Part shown: positions 25,512-34,245 of the stretch, in pieces
Position numbering within the stretch: position 1 is the stretch's first letter
Layout: each line of letters starts with the position of its first letter
DNA from: Methanomassiliicoccus luminyensis B10
GTDB lineage: Archaea > Thermoplasmatota > Thermoplasmata > Methanomassiliicoccales > Methanomassiliicoccaceae
Length of the DNA stretch: 64,000 nt
Direction: 5' to 3'
NCBI RefSeq assembly: GCF_000308215.1
Contig: NZ_CAJE01000012.1
Location: 186,001 to 250,000, forward strand
Program-made: the position numbers and the translations under genes
Notes under the pieces: model-generated
The model's database searches: none
The model's input: only the letters and a program-made list of their open reading frames with translations
What the model was told of the DNA's origin: nothing

Positions 25512-26615
25512 TCAAACCCAATCGGTGTCGCCCAGGACCATATGGTATTTCAGATGCGGCCGGCCCATGATCTCTTTCAGGGCGGCGTCCTCCACCAGGG
25601 GCCGGACCATGAGGCGCATCAGCCTCTCTCCCTGCACCGGCTGCCGGAGAAAGAACCCCATCCTGCCCAGCTCGGTGGCGAACGGGTGGGTGGTGGGGAG
25701 CCACATCTGGAGCAGGTCGGAGCCGTGCTCCTGGCTGATCGCCACCGCCGTCCTGAGCATTGATCTCAGGGCGGGGACGTCCTCGGGCAGCGCCACGAGG
25801 TCTATGATGTCCATATAGGGCTTTCCGGAGATCGCGTACGGGCGCAGGACTGCATATCCAGCGGTCCTCTCGTCCCGCCTGGCGAACAGCAATATGAACT
25901 TACCGCCGACCGGATCCGCGTACCTCCATTCCAGGTACGCCCTGCTGCGGTGCAGGACCATGTCGAAGCGCCCTCCGAAGGCTGTGGTCAGGGCCTCGAT
26001 GTCCTCGGGGAAGTGGTCCGCCACCATGGTGGTCACGCCGCTCTCGTCCCCGCTTCTCACTCTGATCATGCGCAGGACCTCGTAGGCCACCCTCTTCATC
26101 TGCCCCATCCTGACGTTGGCGAAGAACCTCTCGGGATTGGTTATGAGCTCGTATTGCGCGAAGCGCACCGGCATCTCCCGGAACCCTCTGCCCTTGACGA
26201 CCTCGTACCCAGTCGCGGAGGGGAACGCGAAGTCGAGGTGGACCCCCCCATTCCTCTCCTGGTCCTCCAGGCACTTCACGGCGCGCTGGGCCATGCCCTG
26301 CCCTCGGTGGTCCGGATGGGTGTAGAGGTCCGACCACTGCGCGGCCCGGCGCACCGACCCCCCTATGGCAAGCTCGGTCCGCAGCCCTCCTGCGTTGGCG
26401 GTGATGTCCTCCCCCCTCCATACATGGCAGGTGAAAGCGGGGCCGAGGGGGTTCCTCTTATATCTCCACTCCCAGAAATCCTCATTGCTCCCGCCGTGCT
26501 CGAACCCCGGCCAACCCTCCACCGTTTCGAGAAGTCCCACGATCTTGCTCCTGTCCTCTCCGCCATCGGCCTTCATGGAAATGGCCTGCATGTCCTCTCC
26601 CCACGCGCTGCTCAT
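25512..26615 (-). CDS. GNAT-family N-acetyltransferase
   Basis: 367 residues. The first ~170 hold a GNAT fold with the acetyl-CoA pyrophosphate loop near YTHPDHRGQGMAQRAVKCLEDQ and a following LDFAFPSATGYEVVKGRGFREM. A second half (about 195-367: EDIEALTTAFGGRFDMVLHRSRAYLEWRYADPVGGK, GYAVLRPYAI, AVAISQEHGSDLLQMWLP) resembles another degenerate GNAT unit, so this looks like a tandem-GNAT protein. The substrate is unknown. About 200 bp downstream (25315-25511) hold no gene. Confidence 0.78.
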   Translation of the reverse strand: MSSAWGEDMQAISMKADGGEDRSKIVGLLETVEGWPGFEHGGSNEDFWEWRYKRNPLGPAFTCHVWRGEDITANAGGLRTELAIGGSVRRAAQWSDLYTHPDHRGQGMAQRAVKCLEDQERNGGVHLDFAFPSATGYEVVKGRGFREMPVRFAQYELITNPERFFANVRMGQMKRVAYEVLRMIRVRSGDESGVTTMVADHFPEDIEALTTAFGGRFDMVLHRSRAYLEWRYADPVGGKFILLFARRDERTAGYAVLRPYAISGKPYMDIIDLVALPEDVPALRSMLRTAVAISQEHGSDLLQMWLPTTHPFATELGRMGFFLRQPVQGERLMRLMVRPLVEDAALKEIMGRPHLKYHMVLGDTDWV

Positions 26616-26684
26616 AACGATTGCTTAAATACGGAGCTAGTCGATTAAAAATCTATGCAGTCATAATGCCAGGCAGGAGGGGAT

Positions 26685-27401
26685 ATGGGGCGGTACCACA
26701 TCGGTTGCAGCGGATGGAGCTACCGGGACTGGATGAGCAGCTTCTACCCTCCGGGCATCCCCGCTGGGGAGATGCTGCCCTGGTACGCGAGGCAGTTCGG
26801 CACAGTGGAGGTGGACATGACATTTTACCGCATTCCAGGCCCGGAGACCGTCGCGGCCTGGAAGGGGCGAACGCCGAGCGGGTTCGTGTTCGCGGCCAAG
26901 ATGAACCGGGCCATCACTCACTACAAGAAGTTGCGGGGCGCCGACAGCCTGGTGAGGTCGTTCATGAGTTCGCTCGAGCCACTGGATGCCCGCCTCGGCC
27001 CGGTCCTGGTGCAGCTCCCGCCCTCACTGGCGCCGGACCAACAGCTCCTGGACGACTTTCTGTCCTCCCTTCCCCGGGACCGCAAGTACGCAGTGGAGCC
27101 GCGGCATTCTGGCTGGTACTCCCCGCGCATCTACCGCATACTGGAGAGGCACGGCGCCGCACTATGCATCGCCGACCGCGCCCGGGGAGGTGCCGAGCAC
27201 GTGCCCACCGCTCCGTTCGCGTACGTGCGCTGGCACGGTCGCTCCGCCTCCTATAGCTACACCGCCGACGAGCTCGAGAACTGGGCCAGGCTCCTGGCGT
27301 CATTGAATGTCGACGATGTGTACGGATACTTCAACAACGATGCGGGGGCACGGGCGCCCCGGAACGCTGCCACCCTCATCGGCATGCTGGACGGCATCTG
27401 A
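26685..27401 (+). CDS. DUF72 family TIM-barrel protein
   Basis: 238 residues of the DUF72/YecE family: YHIGCSGWSYRDW at the start, FGTVEVDMTFYRIPGPETVAAWKGRTPSGFVFAAKMN, LGPVLVQLPPS, KYAVEPRHSGWY and YVRWHGRS. The fold is a TIM barrel; the reaction is not established for the family. GGAGGGG precedes ATG 26685. Confidence 0.92.
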   Translation: MGRYHIGCSGWSYRDWMSSFYPPGIPAGEMLPWYARQFGTVEVDMTFYRIPGPETVAAWKGRTPSGFVFAAKMNRAITHYKKLRGADSLVRSFMSSLEPLDARLGPVLVQLPPSLAPDQQLLDDFLSSLPRDRKYAVEPRHSGWYSPRIYRILERHGAALCIADRARGGAEHVPTAPFAYVRWHGRSASYSYTADELENWARLLASLNVDDVYGYFNNDAGARAPRNAATLIGMLDGI

Positions 27402-27540
27402 GGGACGCGGTCCGGCGGCATGCATCTCACAATGAGGAAAAGAGGTCGCTGTTCTTTCATAAATATGCAAAGAGCGCGACCTCGGGCGATATGTTTTTAA
27501 TTCGAGACCGAAATGTGCCCCCAAATTGGAGAAAACCCAA

Positions 27541-28071
27541 ATGCCAGACATACGCCAGAGGGTAGAAGAGGAACAGGGAATACTGAAAAAGATACAGATG
27601 TTCGTTCCCGGGTTCCGGGGATACCGGCGCCGGGACGACCTTAGGGATGCGGACCGGATGCTCCGGGACCAGCTGGCGGTCAAGCTGGGTGATCTGCGCA
27701 GGCAGGTCGAGGACTCCCGCGCTCTCGTGGTAAACACCTACAGGTCGAAGGAGCTGGAGCTGATGGGGGGCCTCATCAACGAGTACAAGAAGCTCGAGGG
27801 GCTGGTCAAGCACTCCACTCCCGGATGGTCCGGCATTTCCGCGGACATACAGTTCAAGGAGGACAAAATCTTCAACCTCTACGATTATGACGCCTCCATG
27901 ATCGAGGCCCTCGGCGGCATGCAGAAAGGCATCGACCAGCTTAGATGCGACCTCACCGCGCAGGACAGCGCCGCCGCCCAGAGGACGACGCTCCAGCTCA
28001 AATCCCAGCTCACTGGCTTTGAGCAGCAGTTCAAGCGGCGCATCGACGTCATCCAGGGCACGGAGGCCTGA
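27541..28071 (+). CDS. Coiled-coil protein heading the zinc-ribbon/SPFH cassette
   Basis: 176 residues from ATG 27541 (MPDIRQRVEEEQGILKK); an in-frame ATG at 27526 lies too close to the TATA-like TTTTTAATTC at 27490-27500. It is almost entirely helical: a short motif VPGFRGYRRRDDLRDADRMLRDQL, then long amphipathic helices (LGDLRRQVEDSRALVVN, LMGGLINEYKKLEGLVK) and a C-terminal coiled coil (LQLKSQLTGFEQQFKRRIDV). I do not assign a named family, though the 'GYRRRDxLRDADxxLR' motif appears family-defining. The stop is 2 nt before the SPFH gene, so it probably partners that protein. Confidence 0.75.
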   Translation: MPDIRQRVEEEQGILKKIQMFVPGFRGYRRRDDLRDADRMLRDQLAVKLGDLRRQVEDSRALVVNTYRSKELELMGGLINEYKKLEGLVKHSTPGWSGISADIQFKEDKIFNLYDYDASMIEALGGMQKGIDQLRCDLTAQDSAAAQRTTLQLKSQLTGFEQQFKRRIDVIQGTEA

Positions 28072-28073
28072 AC

Positions 28074-29210
28074 ATGTCGGTGATAGGCGCGACGACCCTG
28101 AACTGGGAGGACCAGAACAAGCGGTTCAACATCATGTACCGCGTTCCCAGGAACATCAAGCTCAACGACAACATCGTGGTGAGGGAGGACGAGATCGCGG
28201 TGTTCTACCGCGACGGCAAGGCCCTCACTTACTTCGACCGGCCGGACCGTTATGCCCTGACGTCCATGAACATGCCCATCGTGGGCAAGCTCGTGGAGGC
28301 CCTGTCGGGCGTGAAGCAGCAGGCTGAGGTCATCTACCTTCAGAAGCGCGTCTTCGACGGGAAGTTCGGTTCGAAGCAGCCCTACCAGTTCCGCGACCCC
28401 GAGTTCGGCATGGTGAACCTCAGGGTGTTCGGGGAGTTCCGCTACAAGATATCCCAGCCGGAGAACTTCGTGAACCAGTTCGTGGGCACCTTCAACTACA
28501 GCTCCTCCGCCGAGGTGGAGGAGCGCATCAAGGAACAGATGGTGATCCTGATCTACAATGTGGTCGGGGACATGAAGAACCAGGGAATGGGCGTGGCGGA
28601 CCTGGGCGCCAGCCTGCTCAACATCGAGCAGGGTGTGCTCTCCAAGGCCAAGGACCACTTCGATCTCTACGGTCTCGCCGTGGACAAGGTGTCCGGATTA
28701 TACATCTCCCTGCCCGAAGAGGTCCAGAAGGCCGTGGACACCAGAGCCTCCATGCAGATCCTGGGCACCAACTACATGGGCTACCAGGCCGGCCAGTCCA
28801 TGAGGGATGCCGCCAACAACCCCGCCGGCGGCGCGGCCGCGGCGGGGGTCGGCGTGGGAGCGGGCCTGGGCATGGGATGGACCATGGTCGACGCCATGAA
28901 GCAGCAGCCGGCAGCGTCGGCGCCGCCCCAGCCCGTAACGGCGCCTGCGGCCGCCAGTGGCGCGGGCGCGACGGTGAAGTGCTCCAAGTGCGGGTCCACC
29001 AGCCCCGCGGGCACCAAGTTCTGCCCGGAGTGCGGCTCCAAGTTCGAGGCGGACAAGAAGTGCTCCAAGTGCGGGGCCAACGTGCCAGGATCGTCGAAGT
29101 TCTGTCCCGAGTGCGGCACCCCCATGGGCAACAAGAAGTGCGCCAGCTGCGGCGCCGAGGTGCCTGCGAGCACCAAGTTCTGCCCGGAGTGCGGAAAGCC
29201 CACGCAGTGA
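28074..29210 (+). CDS. SPFH (YdjI/virion-core-like) protein with three C-terminal zinc ribbons
   Basis: 378 residues. About 1-235 form a band-7/SPFH-like domain of the YdjI type (MYRVPRNIKLNDNIVVREDEIAVFYRDGKAL, FGEFRYKISQPENFVNQFVGT, LYISLPEEVQKAVDTRASMQILG). A Gly/Ala-rich segment (NNPAGGAAAAGVGVGAGLGMG) follows. The tail (about 302-378) has three consecutive CxxCG...CPECG zinc ribbons (CSKCG, CSKCG, CASCG). SPFH proteins oligomerise on membranes; the ribbons probably bind partners or zinc. It is gene two of a five-gene cassette in which the next three products each begin with a zinc ribbon. Confidence 0.85.
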   Translation: MSVIGATTLNWEDQNKRFNIMYRVPRNIKLNDNIVVREDEIAVFYRDGKALTYFDRPDRYALTSMNMPIVGKLVEALSGVKQQAEVIYLQKRVFDGKFGSKQPYQFRDPEFGMVNLRVFGEFRYKISQPENFVNQFVGTFNYSSSAEVEERIKEQMVILIYNVVGDMKNQGMGVADLGASLLNIEQGVLSKAKDHFDLYGLAVDKVSGLYISLPEEVQKAVDTRASMQILGTNYMGYQAGQSMRDAANNPAGGAAAAGVGVGAGLGMGWTMVDAMKQQPAASAPPQPVTAPAAASGAGATVKCSKCGSTSPAGTKFCPECGSKFEADKKCSKCGANVPGSSKFCPECGTPMGNKKCASCGAEVPASTKFCPECGKPTQ

Positions 29211-29221
29211 GGTGATCGGAC

Positions 29222-29965
29222 ATGGCCCACATAAATTGCCCGAAATGCGCCGCCCCGGTGGAGTTCGATGCGGGGACCAAGCTGACCAAGTGCCCGTACT
29301 GCAGCTCCCAGATATTCATAGACCGGTCCGGCGCGGGCTTCTACTATGCCATACCGTTCAAGCTGACCGAGCAGGACGCCGTGGGCACGTTCCGCCGGTG
29401 GGCCGGGGGGTCCACCAAGGCCAAGGACCTCGACCGCCTGGCCCAGGTCGACTCCGTGAAGCGCCAATACTTCCCGGTATACCTGTTCAGGCGGGAAGTG
29501 GACGGCCGCGAGGTCGTCACGATCGAACCTGCCGGCTCCACCATACTTCCCGGCCTCCACCAGCTCAAGGTGCCCGGAGGGGACCTGCAGATCTTCGACG
29601 CCAAGTTCGATACGAACGGAGCGGAGATGATCAAGCCTGACATCGAGATGCTCCATTACCTCGACAAGCTGCCGGGGCAGGGCAAGGAGCAGGCTTTAGT
29701 GTACTTCCCCATCTGGACCATCGGGTACACCTTCAACGGGAACAAGTACCAGGTGGTGGTGGACGCCTCCTCGTCGGAAGTGTTCTCCACTGCTTTCCCC
29801 ACCCGGAGCTCGGCCGCGTACATCCTGGTCGCGGCGGTGGGCTTCATCGCCTTCGCGGCCGAAGGGATATTGGCGACAGTGGCCGCGGTCCCCGCGGCCG
29901 TGCTCATGGGCGCGACGGTGGGGGCGGTGTTCCTTTCTTCCCTTCAAGTAGCTAAGAGGTTGTAA
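29222..29965 (+). CDS. Zinc-ribbon membrane protein, cassette paralogue 1
   Basis: 247 residues. A zinc ribbon at 5-29 (CPKCAAPVEFDAG...CPYC), then a soluble domain and two C-terminal transmembrane helices (about 200-245). The soluble part includes KRQYFPVYLFRREVDG and YFPIWTIGYTFNGNKYQVVVDASSSEV, a 'YxPxW...Y...Y...VDxxxxxV' pattern repeated in the two following products. Orientation is presumably cytoplasmic ribbon with a membrane-embedded tail. It starts 11 nt after the SPFH stop and ends 2 nt before the next gene. The function is unknown. Confidence 0.78.
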   Translation: MAHINCPKCAAPVEFDAGTKLTKCPYCSSQIFIDRSGAGFYYAIPFKLTEQDAVGTFRRWAGGSTKAKDLDRLAQVDSVKRQYFPVYLFRREVDGREVVTIEPAGSTILPGLHQLKVPGGDLQIFDAKFDTNGAEMIKPDIEMLHYLDKLPGQGKEQALVYFPIWTIGYTFNGNKYQVVVDASSSEVFSTAFPTRSSAAYILVAAVGFIAFAAEGILATVAAVPAAVLMGATVGAVFLSSLQVAKRL

Positions 29966-29967
29966 CA

Positions 29968-30963
29968 ATGAGCGACCTTTCCGTAGGGCTCAACTGCCCC
30001 GCCTGCGGCGGGGCCATCAGCATTCAGGAGGGCGATGACACTGTCAACTGCAAGTACTGCGACTCCACGCTGTACGTTGAAGGGGACCAGGGCGTCCAGA
30101 CCATCGCCATGAGGAACAAGCTGGACCAGAACGCGGCCATCTCCTCCGCCCAGAAGTGGTGGGGGAAGGGCCTCAAGGCCAGGGACCTCAAGACTGCCGG
30201 CACCGTGGTGGAATGCTACCCCATCTATCTCCCGTTCTGGAGCGTGGGCACTCGGGTGGCCGGATGGGTGTGCGGCTACGAGGAAAGGACCCACACCGAT
30301 TCCAAGGGGAACACCCGCACCGAGCGGATCTACAAGGAGGAGATGGTGCTGCAGGACCTGGGCTTCTCGGAGATCGCCTGCGATCCCGGCGACCTTGGCA
30401 TAAGGTCCATGCGCAGCTTCGCCGGCGAATCCTCCTTCGAGGATTTCTCCATGATCCCCACGTTCGAGTCCACCACCAGCAGGGACACGGCCATAGACCG
30501 GGCCAAGGCCGACGCCCTCAGGCGGGGCAGGGCCAGCGCCCGTGTGCCCCACGTCACCTTCGAGAAGCTGCACGTGCTGCTGAAACGGACATCCATGATC
30601 TACTATCCCGTATGGGTGGTCCGATACACCTATCATGAGAGGATGTATCTCCTGACCGTGGACGGCGTCACCGGACAGGTGCTGTCCGGGCGCGCTCCCG
30701 GCGACCCGCTGTACCAGAGCCTCGCCGCCACCGCGGGCACTTCCGCCGGGGGGCTCGCCACCGCGGGCGGGATCTGGGCACTGGGCGCGGGCTCCGAGCT
30801 GGGCTTTGCCGGCGTGGCCATCGGGCTGATAATCATGGCGTTCACATACATGTTCTTCCGCCACGGTTCCGAGAGGACCGAGGGCGACTTCGACGACAAG
30901 AAGAAGCTGGACCTCAAGCAGCTCGGCGACCTCGGCAAGGTCATCGGGGGTGCGTACAGATGA
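29968..30963 (+). CDS. Zinc-ribbon membrane protein, cassette paralogue 2
   Basis: 331 residues. A zinc ribbon at 9-31 (CPACGGAISIQEGDDTVNCKYC) is followed by KLDQNAAISSAQKWWGKGLKARDL, CYPIYLPFWSVGTRVAGWVCGYEER, a long middle insertion, and MIYYPVWVVRYTYHERMYLLTVDGVTGQVLSGRAPGD. Two C-terminal helices (about 255-300) precede a charged tail, DDKKKLDLKQLGDLGK. The 'YYPVW...YxxxxYxxxVDGxTGxV' unit is clearly homologous to paralogue 1. The ATGA overlap with the next gene suggests coupled translation. Confidence 0.8.
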   Translation: MSDLSVGLNCPACGGAISIQEGDDTVNCKYCDSTLYVEGDQGVQTIAMRNKLDQNAAISSAQKWWGKGLKARDLKTAGTVVECYPIYLPFWSVGTRVAGWVCGYEERTHTDSKGNTRTERIYKEEMVLQDLGFSEIACDPGDLGIRSMRSFAGESSFEDFSMIPTFESTTSRDTAIDRAKADALRRGRASARVPHVTFEKLHVLLKRTSMIYYPVWVVRYTYHERMYLLTVDGVTGQVLSGRAPGDPLYQSLAATAGTSAGGLATAGGIWALGAGSELGFAGVAIGLIIMAFTYMFFRHGSERTEGDFDDKKKLDLKQLGDLGKVIGGAYR

Positions 30964-31550
30964 AGGTAGCTCAGGTGAAGTGCCCCCAGTGCTCCGAGCC
31001 CATCTATATGAAGCAAAAGGACGAGATGTTCTACTGCAAGAACTGCGGCACCATTCACAACCGCGATGTTCACGGCATCCACCGGGTGCCGTACGAGATC
31101 GCCGATGCCAGGGCCCCCGCCAACGGAAAGCTGTACTACATGCCCTTCTGGAGGTTGTACTGCAATATCAGCATCCGCTCCCGGAACGTTCAGGGCGGGG
31201 CCCTGTACAAGCTGGCCGCCGCGTTCACCGGCGGGGACAAGGGGGGCAGGGTACCCATCTACGTCCCCGCGTCGGACCTCGACGTGAGCACATTCCGCCA
31301 GTGGGCGGTCCAGCTGACCACCGATCCGCCGAGGTACAACACTCGGACGGACTTCGCCGAGGTCGAGCGGGTCCCCGCTACCGTCCTGCAGGAGGACGCC
31401 CTCGAGCTCGCTGACTTCGTGGTGGTGACGCTGGAGGCGGAGAAGCCGGGCACCCTGCAGTATCTGGACTACGAGCTGAAGGTACTGGAATCAAAGCTGG
31501 TGTACCTGCCGTTCGCCCACGGAGGGGGCGGGCTATCGCTGTTCCTGTGA
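30960..31550 (+). CDS. Zinc-ribbon protein, cassette paralogue 3
   Basis: 196 residues. A zinc ribbon at 8-29 (CPQCSEPIYMKQKDEMFYCKNC) is followed by YYMPFWRLYCNISIRSRNV, a GRVPIYVPASDLDVSTFRQWAVQLT segment and ELKVLESKLVYLPFAHGGGGLSLFL at the very end. Compared with its paralogues it lacks the C-terminal transmembrane helices and stops just after the 'YLPF' strand, so it may be a soluble member recruited by the other two. It is last in the five-gene run. Confidence 0.75.
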   Translation: MKVAQVKCPQCSEPIYMKQKDEMFYCKNCGTIHNRDVHGIHRVPYEIADARAPANGKLYYMPFWRLYCNISIRSRNVQGGALYKLAAAFTGGDKGGRVPIYVPASDLDVSTFRQWAVQLTTDPPRYNTRTDFAEVERVPATVLQEDALELADFVVVTLEAEKPGTLQYLDYELKVLESKLVYLPFAHGGGGLSLFL

Positions 31551-31661
31551 TGGCCGGAATGGGTAATATCGTCCTATATTGGAAGAGAGGGCCCCCTCGT
31601 TGCCTGCAAAGGCGACCCCTGTGGGGATAGCTATTAAAGCCAGCATGCGTATAATCCGCTC

Positions 31662-32144
31662 ATGCCATTAGAACAGATGCTCGCACTGGCGATGATCATC
31701 ATCGGCATAATCATGCTGCTGATCGAGGCTTCCGCGCCAGGTAACTTCGTCGTCGTCCCAGCAACAGTGCTGGTCATAGTGGGCTTCTTTGGCCTGGTGG
31801 TCCCGGACCTGTTCTTCAGCTGGTATTCTCCGCTGATCGCGCTCCTGGTGCTCATCCCCGCAACCCTGCTGACAGTAAGGTTCTACCAGAAAATGTCACC
31901 GATAGCGCCGCCGGAGACGGTGGTAGCGACCTCCCTGATCGGAAGGACCGGCGTCGTGACGACAATGGTGAAGCCTGGGAATATCAGGGGAAAGGTCCGG
32001 ATCGAGGGCGACGACTGGAGCGCCACCGCCGATGAGTGCATCGAGCCGGGCACCAGAGTGCAGGTCGTTTCCAGCGAGGGAGTGCACGTGCATGTCGCAG
32101 CCGTCGCCGACCAGGGCGCCGCGGGTGCCGACTGCACAGAGTAA
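31662..32144 (+). CDS. NfeD-family membrane protein
   Basis: 160 residues. Two or three transmembrane helices (about 7-30, 33-50, 55-73) then a C-terminal OB-fold (about 88-150: LIGRTGVVTTMVKPGNIRGKVRIEGDDWSATADE, IEPGTRVQVVSSEGVHVHV). This is the short NfeD form without a ClpP-like protease domain. NfeD proteins pair with stomatin/slipin SPFH proteins, which is what follows 13 nt downstream. CTATTAAAG at 31631-31639 is centred about 27 nt before ATG 31662, so the mRNA is probably leaderless and the pair is transcribed separately from the upstream cassette. Confidence 0.9.
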   Translation: MPLEQMLALAMIIIGIIMLLIEASAPGNFVVVPATVLVIVGFFGLVVPDLFFSWYSPLIALLVLIPATLLTVRFYQKMSPIAPPETVVATSLIGRTGVVTTMVKPGNIRGKVRIEGDDWSATADECIEPGTRVQVVSSEGVHVHVAAVADQGAAGADCTE

Positions 32145-32157
32145 AGGAGGTAATCAA

Positions 32158-33249
32158 ATGACAACAGAACTTTGGTTCATCGCTTTGGCCATTTTCGTGA
32201 TCGTGGCCGTATTGCTCCTTGTTTACAATTCGGTCAAGATCATCAGTCCCTATGAGCAAGGCCTATACATCCGCCTGGGTACCTTCATCAAGGTCCTGGA
32301 CCCCGGCCTGAACGTCGTGACCCCCATCGTCAGCCAGGTCGTCAAGATGGACCTGCGTACCCAGGTCCTCGATGTGCCGAGGCAGGAGGTCATCACCAAG
32401 GACAACTCGCCGACCAACGTCGATGCCATAATCTATGTCAAGGTCATCGATCCGAGCAAGGCCTATTTCCAAGTCACCAACTACCGCGCGGCCACCGTAT
32501 ACCTGGCCCAGACCACCCTTCGTTCCGTGGTGGGCGACATGGAGCTTGACGAGATCCTCTCCAGCCGCGAGAAGATCAACCTGAAGCTGCGCGACATTCT
32601 GGATGAGGCTACCGACAAGTGGGGCGTCAAGGTCGAGGCGGTGGAGATCCGTGAGGTCGACCCCGCTCCTAAGGTCAAGACCGCCATGGAGGAGCAGACC
32701 TCCGCGGAGAGGATGAGGAGGGCCACCATCCTCCGCGCCGACGGCGAGAAGACCGGGGCCATCCTGAGCGCGGAAGGGCAGAAGAGAGCGCGCATCCTCC
32801 AGGCCGAGGGTGTGAGGCAGTCCAAGGTCCTGGAGGCAGAGGGCGAGAGGCTCGCCATCATCCTGCAGTCGCAGGGTGAGGCCCAGAAGCTGCGCATCCT
32901 GTCGGTGGGCGCCAGCCCGCTGGACTCCAAGGCGCTGACGGTGCTGTCGCTGCAGACCATGCAAGCGCTGGGCGAGGGGCAGTCGACCAAGTGGATCGTG
33001 CCCTTCGAACTGTCCCGCGTGATGGAAGGCGTGTCCGAATACTTGGGCACGGGCCGGCAGACCCCCGCGAGGGATGTGACGTCCCAGGAGGACATCGAGC
33101 GGGCCGTAGGGAGGCCCGAGGACATCCTTGGCCCCATCCCCACCGCCGAGGAGCTCCGCGCCGAGCTGAAGAACCTCGAGGAATCGATGGAACTGGAGAA
33201 GGCCAAGGCCGAGGCCATCGCCAAGGATAAGGACAAGCACTCCGTCTAA
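32158..33249 (+). CDS. Stomatin/slipin-like SPFH membrane protein
   Basis: 363 residues from ATG 32158, with AAAGGAGG upstream; the open frame reaching back to 32032 is not used. An N-terminal membrane helix (8-27), then an SPFH/PHB domain (IISPYEQGLYIRLGTFIKVLDPGLNVVTP, DVPRQEVITKDNSPTNVDAIIYVKV, LRSVVGDMELDEILSSREKIN), an Ala/Glu-rich coiled coil (EGQKRARILQAEGVRQSKVLEAEGERLAIILQSQGEAQ) and a charged C-terminal tail. It likely forms oligomeric membrane microdomain scaffolds with the NfeD partner encoded directly upstream. Confidence 0.93.
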   Translation: MTTELWFIALAIFVIVAVLLLVYNSVKIISPYEQGLYIRLGTFIKVLDPGLNVVTPIVSQVVKMDLRTQVLDVPRQEVITKDNSPTNVDAIIYVKVIDPSKAYFQVTNYRAATVYLAQTTLRSVVGDMELDEILSSREKINLKLRDILDEATDKWGVKVEAVEIREVDPAPKVKTAMEEQTSAERMRRATILRADGEKTGAILSAEGQKRARILQAEGVRQSKVLEAEGERLAIILQSQGEAQKLRILSVGASPLDSKALTVLSLQTMQALGEGQSTKWIVPFELSRVMEGVSEYLGTGRQTPARDVTSQEDIERAVGRPEDILGPIPTAEELRAELKNLEESMELEKAKAEAIAKDKDKHSV

Positions 33250-33261
33250 ACCACTTCCCCA

Positions 33262-33311
33262 ATCCTTTTCATTTTTCTCCACATGTGCTGTGACCTCGGT
33301 CTCTTTTTTCG
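33262..33311 (+). terminator. T-rich transcript end after the NfeD-stomatin operon
   Basis: Two pyrimidine tracts, CCTTTTCATTTTTCTCC and CTCTTTTTTC, follow the stop without a strong hairpin, as is common for archaeal oligo-T termination. Confidence 0.5.
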
Positions 33312-33450
33312 GGCCTAATATCTCGACGCCCGAGATGGAGGCGGTGGAAGGAGCCTGCCCTTTGCTGTTCCAGCAAGAAAGAAGGCAAAAGGATTAAACG
33401 AGGGGCGATGCCAATCCTAGCGTCTAGGTGGTGGTGTCCTGAACCCGGAG

Positions 33451-33942
33451 ATGGCAAGTCCCCGCGATGCGGCCAAGAGGGATTCCCGTCGGAGGATCGC
33501 CGAGCTCAGTAACTCCATGCTCAAGGGCATGGACCAGGGGCCGGCCTCCCACGCGATGAGGGAGGCGAGGTCGCTGCTCGACTACGCCGAAGAGATTATA
33601 GCCCCAGATCTCCCAGAGGCGGAGGACCTGTACGCCCGCCTGGTCATATCCCGGACCATTCCCTTCATCGCCGAGGCGGCATACCCCGCTCAAAAGCACC
33701 TGAGGTTGATGGCATCGGCGCACATTCTCACCAACATCCTGCGCTCGGAGATCGAGTCCACCGACGAGGAGTACGCCACCGCTCAGTTCGAGGAGCTGGA
33801 GTCCGATCTCGCCAACCTCGAGGGTGTGGACATCACTAACCCCTCTATTGACAACCGCCTGCTGGCCATATTCGAGGGCCTGATGGAGCTGGCCTCGGCC
33901 TTCGGGCTCACCGACGTCGATGATCTGGACATCCGCAGGTAG
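33451..33942 (+). CDS. Helical protein of unknown function
   Basis: 163 residues, predicted all-alpha: RDAAKRDSRRRIAELSNSMLKGMDQ, AMREARSLLDYAEEI, LYARLVISRTIPFIAEAAYPAQKHLRLMASAHILTNIL, AQFEELESDLANLE, LLAIFEGLMELASAF. The acidic C-terminus reads TDVDDLDIRR. There is no signal peptide, membrane helix or recognisable motif. Codon usage matches neighbouring genes, which supports a real CDS. A GGAG lies immediately before the ATG. Confidence 0.6.
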   Translation: MASPRDAAKRDSRRRIAELSNSMLKGMDQGPASHAMREARSLLDYAEEIIAPDLPEAEDLYARLVISRTIPFIAEAAYPAQKHLRLMASAHILTNILRSEIESTDEEYATAQFEELESDLANLEGVDITNPSIDNRLLAIFEGLMELASAFGLTDVDDLDIRR

Positions 33943-34245
33943 GCATGGCCCGGCGCCGCCACGGCACCATATAGGCGGACCAGTCTGGTGCATCGATGTT
34001 CCATCATCGTGCGGTACGATGCGTGAACTATTCTGGTTCTGACCTCACCAGCGGACGTTCCGGTCGGTCCGGCCCGGAGGCTGCGCAGAAATCTCGGTTT
34101 TACGGTCAATAATGGACAGCTATGTCCGGGGCTTCATGACTTTCCGCCCATTCCTCAGCGAATAACTAAATAGTGCGGGTTGGACAGCCAAAAAAATCAG
34201 CTGGGCGGCCGAGTGCGAACGTGCTCGAGCGCGCTCAATTGAAGG
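33943..34245. other. Intergenic region upstream of the CHRD gene
   Basis: No gene seen. A TATA-like AATAACTAAATAG at 34161-34173 predicts a transcript start near 34195 and thus a leader of about 100 nt before the CHRD gene. The leader contains GAGCGCGCTC, a short palindrome at about 34227-34236. Confidence 0.45.
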
